Assembly (NCBI GenBank): GCA_914767715.1
Contig: OU612068.1
Span: 25,792,001 to 25,856,000, forward strand
Source of the DNA: Membranipora membranacea
Taxonomy: Eukaryota > Bryozoa > Gymnolaemata > Cheilostomatida > Membraniporidae
Reading direction: 5' to 3'
Length of the DNA: 64,000 bases
The translations under genes and the position numbers were made by a program. The notes below the pieces were generated by a model. It was not told where the DNA came from, searched no databases, and saw nothing but the letters and a program-made list of their open reading frames with translations. How positions within the stretch are numbered: position 1 is the first letter of the stretch; every line of letters begins with the position of its first letter. Of this stretch, positions 36,944 to 46,613 are shown one piece after another.

Positions 36944-39900
36944 CTGTTGATCTGGCTCTGCGTTGGATTCACACTTATCATTACAGCTGTCAAAGGTGAG
37001 TCAAGTACAAGGTAGGTTATAGCAAGACTAGTAGAGTGAAACTTGAGGCTCATTAGTTCTGTTCTCAGCCAGGCTAAGGCGTAAATTTTCATGAACAATA
37101 TATTACTTACCGTTATTTTCCAATTAATTTTACTGGATCACATTATACCAGCTGGTATAATAACGTTGAAATTGTCATGTTACAGTAAAAGAGGCAAAAT
37201 TGGTATTGTATTCTGCAAAGTTATTTAAAACCTTCTACAGAGTCCTTGCTGAGAAAAACTTCTCAATAGGCTTTGTGATATCCAACATTAGTTAAGATTA
37301 AAATGAAGAGGATCTTTTTATGCTGATGCGTTTTTGTCACTGTGTCTAGAATCACATAAAATCATAAAAAAGTGGGTCTCTTTGTCTTACCAAATTATGT
37401 TTTTTCCTTAGAATCGCTTTGGATATCACCAAGGTTTTCAAAGATATAAGTACATCAGATGGTGTTCAGAAACGTACACTCACAGTAGGATCTAGTGTAG
37501 ATTCTTACCAAACCGCCTTCCTTTCAATGAATAACTCTGTATACAGCCTGGACACATCACAGGAAAATGGGACATCACTTCGATTCATAGAGAACGATCT
37601 TGAAATCGGCAGCTTTCATCAAATAAGCACTCAAAGATTTCTTGTTAGTGACAAGAACGCGGTGAAGATATATCAACTGTCAGATTATATGAATGACAGC
37701 ACTGTGGTAGAGACTTTAGTGTGCAAGAGCTCTGGATGCTGTCCGCGAACAAACTCAAGATGTAGGGAGAACGAATATTTAGTTCTCGGATTGACTGCTG
37801 TTGATCACAGATCCTCATCGAAAGTTGCGTACTATGTCGATGATACCACAATATACAGCATCAGTCTTTCCACAAACATGTCTGCCAAAAGTTTTAGCTT
37901 TGACTGTATGAATATTGAAGCAACAGCTATCGCCTTTGATGACAAATTCTCTATGGCTTTGATTTTTTGTGGTAATACCAAGAATGCCTATACAATCGAC
38001 CTCCAGTCAAAGAAAACTAGCCCTATCCCTTTTTATGGAAATCAATCTATATCTATTAAACAGACCACTATGATTGACAAAGACTTTTTCCTTTGTTGCA
38101 CACAGGATGAAAAATTGCTGTTACAGATTTGCCTGGCATCCCAAGTGAATCAAGCAGAAAAATAATCGAATTGCGTCACATGGCAGACATGAAATACGTT
38201 GGATATTTACTTGCTCTTGGTCGAGATGAAGAACTGATCCTATTAAACTATAATGGTAAGTTGATATATTATGAAATATGACTGTATCATACTATATAAG
38301 TTCATTGAAACTGTTAAGCTGTACAATAGCAATTATTGTCTTGACAGATTGGACAAATATGCTGGAGGCACTGATCTAATTGGCTTCCTATATAGATACG
38401 AATTACATACAGACCAACACCTCTATTTATTTCCCATGTTGACTTGTTCCCTCAATAGGCCCGCTTCAGAAACCTTCCATTCTTTAACTGGAGCACTCAA
38501 AATGATGATAATATGCTTCTGCTCTTTCATATTGGTGTCTATTGGGTTGAAAGTTACCTGATTTTTTCAGTGCCTCCTATTCAAAACCATTGCATTTCTC
38601 ACACATTTCCTGTCTTGTTTTCATTAGCCCTCTCATATGCATTAAACGTACTAAAATGATTTTGCAAAAATAATTTCAAACTTGAAATCAATAAATTTCC
38701 ATTGCAAATACACCTGGTAATATTTACAGGGTCCAATATCACTCACAGTAGTGCTTTGGAATTGGCTACAGCCTCATTTTCGTCAGTCATACTGTTCAAA
38801 TTCTTTGAGGAGCTGCAATAAGTTGACGGAAATTTATTACATGTGTATTACCATACAGATAATAATAATAAATAATAATGCCTCATTCATAATTGTTTAA
38901 CCCTTTGTGAGCTATCAATCAGTAGATTAACTTGTCACCTTTTTACAGTGACATCTATCCCTTATGAATCCAGGGGGGTTACACCAGTGTTTAGTGAAGA
39001 GGACAGCCCCGACAGAGGTGAAAAGGCAGCATCTGATGGCGATGGTGAGATATAATAAATGTTTAAGCAGGACTGATAGTTTTCAGGAGTAGTTGTGTTT
39101 CTATATTGTAATGAGTAGATAGTGTAGGACGTAGGCATTTCACATGCATATTAGCAGGACGTCGTGAGCTTAAATATTGTATCTCTAGAAGTTGTCCTTT
39201 CTTGGACAACCAGCGCAGAACTTTAGGTATGTCTTTTCTTCAACTTAAATTTCAATCAGTGCTCACCTTTCTACATAATATAAGTCATAAAGTATCTCAT
39301 TAGTTTTTTTATTTATTCAACTTTACATCATGCAAACCATTAACTTTCATTACAGTCATTAAAGTTATCGGATCTGCTGCAGCTGTAGTGGTGTTAGTGG
39401 TCGGCATATCCTTAGTTTCTTTTGCTCTGCGGTACAAGAGAAAGAAAAGACGGCTCATCCGGAAATATGCTCACCACCACAGAAGACAGAGAAGGACTCC
39501 TCTCTCGGATCGTGTCAAAGAAGGTGTGAAATTATGACATTCTTACACCCTCCAGTAAAATCACATTATACAGGCACATATTGTCTTGGAAAAAGCGGAA
39601 TTGATCCCTGAATTTACAGAAGGTCCAACTGAGCATCAGAGGTTGAAAGCACCATCAATATAGCTTTCACATTGGTATAATATACTTTCAGATATTCAAC
39701 TGAGCACATTCAGAGAGAGGGGTGTAGAACAAAGAGAAGATCAGCTGAAGGCAGAAAGTGTCAATAAATCCAACTCTACAACCTCTACCAGAGAAAACCA
39801 GGTCAAGGATAGACCATTACCACTGCAGTCTAATCAGCACAGACAGCCTCCAGTGCACATGGGCTCAAACAACTCCTCTGTTAGAGTTTTGGAAGGTGTT

Positions 39901-41420
39901 GATAAATCATATGTTCAACCTTGTGAGCAGAATTTTAGTAAGTTGTCTCTTATCTCTGTTATGCCTTACGCTGTCTGCAATGTGTAGAATCATCTTACTG
40001 TGTTATTCCTTGTGTATCCTCTGCAGGTAGTGTAGAATATGATCAATACATATATACTCAGGCACCAACATAAGCAAACTGCAAAAAAATCGGAATGAGG
40101 AACACCAGAAACAATTCTCTACAAATTTTTTAAGGAAATGTTAATGTCTAATATTAAACAAAAGAATTTAATCATCCATGCACTACATAAACAGCTTGTG
40201 CAGTGCAAGTTTATGGAAATTGTACCTGTTTGTTTCGAACTTTGTCTGAAAGGTTAAAAATTTGTAGTAACAGTTACTAAAGCTTTTATTTTAGTCCTCA
40301 TTCTTACAGATATTGAACTGACCACATTCAGACAGAGGGATGTACAACAAAGAATAGATCAGCTGAATGAAGAAAGCATCAATAAAACCAACGTGACAAA
40401 TTATAGTAAAGAAAACCTGATCAAGGATAGACCTCCTCTCCTGCTGCTTAATCAGCACAGGATGTCTCACAAGGACTGGAAGGATTCCGCTGTCGAGCCA
40501 TACTATGTTGCAGTGTTGGATCCTGCTGATAGACAACAAAACACACAGGCGTCGGTCCCATCACCTCCATATGTACCACCTAGACTATCTCTACTACCCT
40601 GTGATCGTAATTTAGATCCTGAACAAAATTCTAGTAAGTCAAGTTGTCTCATATGCATTCTCTTTTAATATGCAATGATGGCCTGAATACTGAAGAATCA
40701 GACTTGTATTTTCAACTGCGAAACAATTTTTGACATAACTTGTAGGACAAAGTGAATTATGGTATTGCTAATACATAAACAGTGAGTGCAATACAACTTT
40801 ATGTTAAAATGAAATGTACTTGCAAGACATTCTTGTATAAAGTTTCTGATTCGAGTTTTGTTGGGAAAGATTGAAATTTGTAGCTGCGGTTGCTATGGAC
40901 ATACATCAAGGCCCAAACAGCTGTTAACGAAACTTTTTGGTCTCCATTCTTCAGATATTGAACTGACCACATTCAGTGAGAGAGATGTAGAACAAAGAAA
41001 ACATCAGCTGAATAAAGAAAGCGTCAATGAACCACCGAGGCAATAATCGCTGAACAAAGCCTGGTCAAGGAAAGACCACCTCAGCATAATCAGCTCAGAC
41101 AGCCTCCATCACACAAGGACTCATGCTATTCCACTGCTGAGCCGTACTATGTTGAAGTTTTGGATCATGTAGGTAGGTCAACACACACCAAAACAATGTT
41201 ACTGAGCCTCCAAATGTTCGACCTAGATTATCACTCCCGCCCCGTGACTGCAGCTTAGATCATTTAGGTTGCAAGCAACATTCTGATAACTTGACTCCTT
41301 CACATTCTCCTGTGATGGCTATTGCTGGCCCTCGCAGTGAACAATCGTCTTATTGTGACACCGCTTGTGTTTCCCCTGTGCATAGTACAGACTATGATCA
41401 CTATTCCTATCCCATGAACT
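36944..41420 (+). pseudogene. Gene 2, copy C: receptor gene broken in ectodomain and tail
   Basis: Leader exon 36944-37011 (68 nt as in A; LLIWLCVGFTLIITAVKGES), ectodomain 37412-38255, linker about 38948-39047, TM about 39355-39523 (VVLVVGISLVSFALRYKRKK), tail exons 39692-39937, 40310-40633 and 40955 to about 41420. The ectodomain exon is 49 nt shorter than in A: 9 nt are three codons near its start and 40 nt are a frame-breaking deletion at about 38123, so the frame stops at 38165 although the following codons (DMKYVGYLLALGRDEE) survive in another frame. The last exon has 1-bp losses near 41033 and 41199 and then jumps into the 3' flank near 41420, losing the conserved C-terminus. The cysteine cluster CKSSGCCPRTNSRC is kept. 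Non-functional as assembled. Confidence 0.8.
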
Positions 41421-41494
41421 ACTGGTGGTGGAGGTTAATTAACTTGTTTTTCAAAAAGAATGGGCTTGTAGTGAATACAATTTTTATCAATAAT

Positions 41495-41530
41495 CACACA
41501 CACACACACACGCGCACACACACACCCCCA
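41495..41530. repeat. (CA)n tract at the end of cassette C
   Basis: Nearly pure CA repeat with CGCG interruptions. Similarity to the other cassettes ends here. Confidence 0.9.
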
Positions 41531-41665
41531 CTGCGGATTAGAAACAAAGCACATTGCTAATAATTTGCTCTAACATTTTGTGTACATTTCATTCATCGAT
41601 TTCTTTAATAAGTATTTTGGTTTCTCACCTTATTCATGTCACTTTCACCTTTGACCACAAGTGGA

Positions 41666-41917
41666 TCACCCTATTCCTTCAAAGAGTAGACAACTATCCT
41701 TAGTTGTCATACCTCCAAACCTCTTATTAGATGTGTCTTGTTTTGATCTTTTCTTACTTTGTTTTGGGAATCTAACTTGCTTCCGTTTACGATGTACGTA
41801 ATCTTTTATAGATATTCCATACCATCCCCCCAGCAAACGCAAAATGTTGTGGAAATCTGATGGCGCCGTGCAACGATAGTGAAATAGTGAAATGTGTAGA
41901 CACAATTTTATTGCCAT
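41666..41917 (-). CDS. Possible exon, unidentified basic protein segment
   Basis: An 83-codon frame with a lysine/arginine-rich stretch (KRKQVRFPKQSKKRSKQ) and a tryptophan-containing GGWYGISIKDY segment. No domain is recognised and no splice sites are fixed. It could be a terminal exon of a - strand gene or chance. Weak. Confidence 0.2.
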   Translation of the reverse strand: MAIKLCLHISLFHYRCTAPSDFHNILRLLGGWYGISIKDYVHRKRKQVRFPKQSKKRSKQDTSNKRFGGMTTKDSCLLFEGIG

Positions 41918-41930
41918 GATGATAGTTGCG

Positions 41931-42991
41931 AACGATGTCTTTTCAAAATGTCTTCATATCCGTTTCACGATAAAAGTATTTATCATTGAAACCCCATATT
42001 GTGGCGTTCCCTGAGCGGTTTAACCCGATATTTGGAGAAACTGTCTAGATAAAACCGTGATGAAAATCCAATTTGTCATCGCCAAATTCTACAAAAAGCA
42101 ATGGTTTGCCTGATGTTTGGTGCTGCTATTTATATAAAATCATAATGACAATCCAGTTCGTCATCTCCGAGTTCCATTAAAATTTCTTGATTTAAATGAC
42201 TAGGCGACTTGCACAGTACGGCCATGACAGTAAGACAACAGCCATTGCTGCAGCTCGTCAGCTTTCAAATTAAACTCATTGTCATTTTATTAGGAAAGAG
42301 TGTGGTGGATTTCCAGGTTGTTTTATTTATTGAAAAATACCTGTTTAATGATAAATATATACATATGATGAAAAATTTTGTTTATCAAAAGTAAAAAATG
42401 GAGGAGGAGAAAAATGTAATTGGTTTGATAGCTTTGCTGCAGGAGTCATCGCTCTCACCATTCAGACTTCAGAGTAAGCTTTATGACTTTCTAAAAAGGA
42501 GAATAACAACACATTGTTAATAAAGTTTCCCACAATGCATTTGGTCCAACTACACTGATACAGCAGGGATACAGTGCTTCTTTCAAGACTCCTTTGTATT
42601 CTAAGGAGTTGTCCTCTCTTGTTCAGAGGTCTCAACCCAATAGTTAAACGAATCGTTAGATTGAATGGTAACAGAGTCAGATGGTACACTCAAAGTAGGG
42701 CTCATATAGTAAAAAGTGATCATGCATTGAGAATTTGCGTAGCAATGACCTTTGTTATTTGTTTGTTATTTTTGCAGAGAAACTAAGCTAGGACTTACTT
42801 GAAAGACCCGACACAATCTTTAGTGTTTCAAGCAAACTTGACTACCTGAAAATTCCAATCTTAAAATCTGTGTGTCATATCATTGTACTGATCCAGATTG
42901 CATATCTTGACAAGCTTTGTTGGTGCCCCCTCCCCAACCAACATAACCAACATAAAGGTTGTCATGACAGGCCATTAGCCGGTTTACTTAC
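41931..42991. other. Unassigned region
   Basis: No supported exon, RNA gene or mobile-element end. Short open frames on both strands overlap each other and look random. Confidence 0.4.
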
Positions 42992-43107
42992 ATCTTTTTT
43001 TAAGACACTGAAGTTAACGTCGCCCTTCTGATTAGGTGCAGCCCTATAGAGAGTCCCCATCTTCTCGATCACTACAGTATCATTGTGGCCCAGTGCCCTC
43101 ACAGTAC
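42992..43107 (-). CDS. Isolated internal exon, family unknown
   Basis: On the - strand the segment is bordered by TTTCAAAG acceptor-type sequence and a GTAAGT donor. It is 116 nt, entering in phase 1 and leaving in phase 0. It reads RALGHNDTVVIEKMGTLYRA followed by APNQKGDVNFSVLKKD, with ordinary coding composition and no stop. I do not recognise the family. It may belong to the same - strand gene as 45220-45327 or to a downstream part of the CH gene. Confidence 0.45.
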
Positions 43108-45219
43108 CTTTGAAAGATAGCCATATCAATTACTAGCAGGCAGCAAAGGCAGTGCATGCAGGCAAACAAAATTGGGGTAAAACATAGCATAACATAACGT
43201 TTTTTCGTAAAGAACATATTGGGGTACTTTGTCCTGTATGTGAAGGAAGACTTTTGTCTGATTGATGAATTACTGTGCCTGAATGTGTTGGTGTTGGCAG
43301 TAAGTGACAGCCTAAAAAAGCAAGAGATTGGCCTTAGACTAGCTCAACTAAGTTTCTGTAATTTATATTTATCTAAACCAAGTTCTCTCAAACTCTTCTC
43401 CTTGACGAACAGATAAAAAAAATTGAGCAATAAAGATTGAAATGGTAGTATTAATATTTTTATCAACATACAAACAACTTACTTTCAATCCTCTGATTTG
43501 AGGTTTATCCGAACTCCACATACAATTGTGAATATATCTGCAATAAAAATTAGTATGAGGATACAACACAAATATGCCTTTATGGCCAATGCAATATCAT
43601 TTTCTTCCTGTGAATCTCAAACTTTGAATAAAAATTTCGTTTCCCCATACCTAAGTAACACCTATACAGGTACATACTTCAGATTGAATAACGGGTTGTG
43701 AGCTGGTATATCACCTATCTCTTCAAAGTCTTAGAAGGAACTGGGATATGATCTCATGTATTTCATAATTTCAAAATATCTATTTGAAATAAATTTGATG
43801 ATTTAATGGACATATCATACTCTGATAAAAGCTATAAATTCCGTATCAAGGTACAATACAGTTCAATCAGGAGTTGTCCAGCGCTTTTACAGAGGGGGGC
43901 AAATCATAAGAAATCTACGCATTTTATTACAAATAGGGTTGTGTGGTTTCAGTATACCATTGTTAAGCTGAGAATGTGACCAATAAGTCTCTTCAAGCTC
44001 AAATCTAGTTTCATAACAAAGGTAGCGAGTGGGTCCAAACTCCAAAGTTTTAATAGCAAACATGACAGAGCTATTATATTTCGGAAATAACCGTATCTTT
44101 TTTGTTCAAGTTGGTCACATTTATCACCAGCAACATAATTGATTAATCTGCAGTGACCTCGGCCAATCTTTGGATTAAAATTTATTTAGATATTTGACCA
44201 AATTATGTGAAAGGGGATTTCAGGTGATGAGTTTTCTGAAAACTTAAGCTTTATTTATTTTATTCTTTATTCTTTATTCCTTTTCAAATTGCCCTGCTAT
44301 AGGTTCAATCCATCTTCATCTTACTGCAATGTTTTAAAGAGTGCACTGAAATATTGAATCACCTATGCATATGTCTGAGGCATTCCAAATGAATGTTAGA
44401 AACGAATGCTGATCTCAGTTTCAGTCCAAAATTGCCTGACTATTTATATGCTCCAATCTTATCATTTCATTCGAACAATACTGCTCAAGTCCCAAGATCA
44501 ACTGGATACTGTATCTTTGCTGCAACGAGCTTGATTTCTGTACTGAGACTAAGCAAAGAAAAGGCTTACTTAGGCCTACATGTACTAGTCGGTGCTTATG
44601 GAGTAGAACTTCTTTGCTCTTTTTTTTGGGTCAAAATGAGCCCTTCATCTAAAAGCAAAGTAGTTTTGTGTTATCAATTGGTGAAATGTCAGGTACTGAT
44701 TCTGATGTTGCATTTTCACTCTTTCTAAAATTAACAACAAAAAGTGGCAGCTTATAATGTAACTATGGGTTAAAAATGAAACGTGAAGGATCCATGATAT
44801 TCATCTTGGACAGGAACCGTCTGAAAATTGAAACCTTGGTGGCCAATAACTGTCAACAGATGTTAGTTGATATTCCAGATACCTTAAAAAATAACATATA
44901 GTTGCTCATAGATGGTTTGAGTTGTCATCTCCTTTTCCGTGAGTTTGCAACTCCAAGACGATGTCAATAAAATAGACCTGGCTGATAATGATGATTTCTT
45001 CCTGTGACTACAACTACTACAACTGGGCTACTTTATTGTGTTGTCAAAATCAGTGATGACAAATCATTTTATCAGATGTTTTGGGAAGAGGCTGACTTGA
45101 ATTTCATTATAATATTATATCTATTCTGAGTCGGATTCATCTGGTGGGCCCGCTATTGATCGGCTTTCTAGGTTGGTAATGTATTTTATCTCATGAATCA
45201 ATCTTAAATTATAACTCAC
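43108..45219. other. Unassigned region
   Basis: AT-rich, with several short open frames on the + strand (such as 44393-44728) that lack splice-site or domain support. Nothing could be assigned. Confidence 0.4.
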
Positions 45220-45327
45220 CAAAAGCGGTCTTTGGATCTAATGTTGGTAGTGATAAAGGTATATCGTTGTCATCATGTCTACCATTGTTATCATTTGTAC
45301 CATCGCTCCCCTCTCCATCACCATCAT
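45220..45327 (-). CDS. Acidic linker exon, isolated
   Basis: A 108-nt segment with a TTTAAAG acceptor and a GTGAGT donor, phase 1 to phase 1. It reads DDGDGEGSDGTNDNNGRHDD then a proline-containing IPLSLPTLDPKTAFG. Low complexity suggests a flexible linker. It lies on the same strand as, and downstream of, the CH-domain exons, so it may belong to that gene. Confidence 0.4.
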
Positions 45328-46283
45328 CTTTAAAATATTACAATTGAATTATTTTATTAGTCCAAGGATTTCACTGGGCACAGAATTGTTAATTTCAGGA
45401 CCCTAACAAACCGCTGGTCATATTTACTGTTTTGCCAACAAGGGGTTTGAGTGCAACAAATCAATAATGGTATTCATTGGAGGATATATTTCAATATATG
45501 TTACAGTATAAAGTGGAAAGTCGGAAACAAAGTCGGAAACAGGGTGTGAAATACCTGTTTTTTTTTACCAATTTACTGCTTCTATTCCCGTCGGCCGGAT
45601 AATATTGGCAATTTATTATTAGGGCCCTGTTTTAATTAAAGTTGACATAAGCCTGGTGTTCAGTCAGGGGTCCAAGACTGTTTCAATAACTTATTGGTAA
45701 AATTCAATGCTCTCTGGGGGGCAGAGGACATTGTATCCGAACTGGGCTGGCCTCAACAACGACAATACTTTGACCAGTTGTTTACCAATCTTTGTACTAC
45801 TAAGAGTAAAGGCTTAGACCCAAAGCTGAAATCAAGGCTGAATACTGGGATTTTAGATGTGAAGATTGTGAAGCTTATAAATGGCATAGTATGGTTACTA
45901 TAATGGTACCCATCCTAACAATCCCAGGGTACTCCCATAAAAATACCCACTAGGCTCATGTTTGTGAATCACATTGACAATCACTCTGTATATTTGGGCT
46001 CCTGAAGAGAAACAGAGATGCAATTTTCACTTACCTTGAGAAAAAGACAAAAAACATGAAACCAGGGTTATGTAACAAATATTTTGCTATCAATGATAAT
46101 TTGGCTGAAAGTTTGTGTGCGATCAGGTGGTGTGACCTGGGCATCATTGCATGAGCATTGCACTTCATTTGTTGAAACCTCTTTTTAAGCCTTTAAGAAT
46201 ATGATTGGGATTGTAGGCACTCTCTGAAGTTCTAGAAATCGAACTCAATCCCTAAGTTGACATTAGCTTTTTTAGAGGAATAG

Positions 46284-46365
46284 TGAAAATCATTAGATGC
46301 AGCGTATATAACCTCCTATACACCTCAGATTGTGGAGGTTATATACGCTGCATCTAACGATTTTC
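46284..46365. repeat. Long hairpin (inverted repeat)
   Basis: GAAAATCATTAGATGCAGCG at the left is matched by CGCTGCATCTAACGATTTTC at the right. Together with TATATAACCTCC/GGAGGTTATATA this forms a stem of about 32 bp with one mismatch and a loop of about 18 bases. Probably a tiny fold-back element. Confidence 0.8.
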
Positions 46366-46385
46366 AGGAATAGTAGAGCAGAGAA

Positions 46386-46430
46386 CCTCTGTGATTGGTC
46401 TTATTTCGAAAGTATAACCAATCACAGAGG
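46386..46430. repeat. Second hairpin, adjacent
   Basis: CCTCTGTGATTGGT and ACCAATCACAGAGG form a perfect 14-bp stem around a 17-base loop, 20 bp from the previous hairpin. Confidence 0.8.
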
Positions 46431-46514
46431 CCATATCAAGACAGTGCTAGCCCCACACATGCATAAAGACAGACCCAAAAGTATGTTTGGAAATCTTTAT
46501 TTTAAGTAATGCGC

Positions 46515-46580
46515 AGCGCGTGTTAGTGAGTTAGCAAGTTAGCGGGATAGCAAGTTAGTGACTTAGTGTGTTAGCATGTT
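46515..46580. repeat. Short GTTAG-type tandem repeat
   Basis: Irregular repeats of AGTTAGCAAGTTAG and AGTTAGTGACTTAGTG between GCGCAGCGCG and AATGCGCATT. It sits just downstream (transcription sense) of the broken second CH domain. Confidence 0.6.
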
Positions 46581-46613
46581 AAATAATGCGCATTAATTAG
46601 GTGCTATGGGCCG

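Larger units (their letters stand above)
28790..41560 (+). repeat. Tandem cassette C
   Basis: Third copy. Its upstream block is itself duplicated (28792-29930 and 30705-31620). Both genes are present and both are broken. Similarity to A and B stops at a CA tract near 41.53 kb, after a deletion joining the last coding exon to the 3' flank, so this is the downstream edge of the array in the window. Confidence 0.85.

Noticed and set aside
36646-37098. 150-codon - strand frame
   Set aside because: It overlaps the gene 2 leader exon of cassette C, which has matching phase and length in copy A; the - strand frame is a shadow.
45694-45903. + strand frame containing GAEDIV, like the CH domain end
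   Set aside because: The resemblance is a six-residue coincidence; the rest of the frame has no CH features and no splice support.
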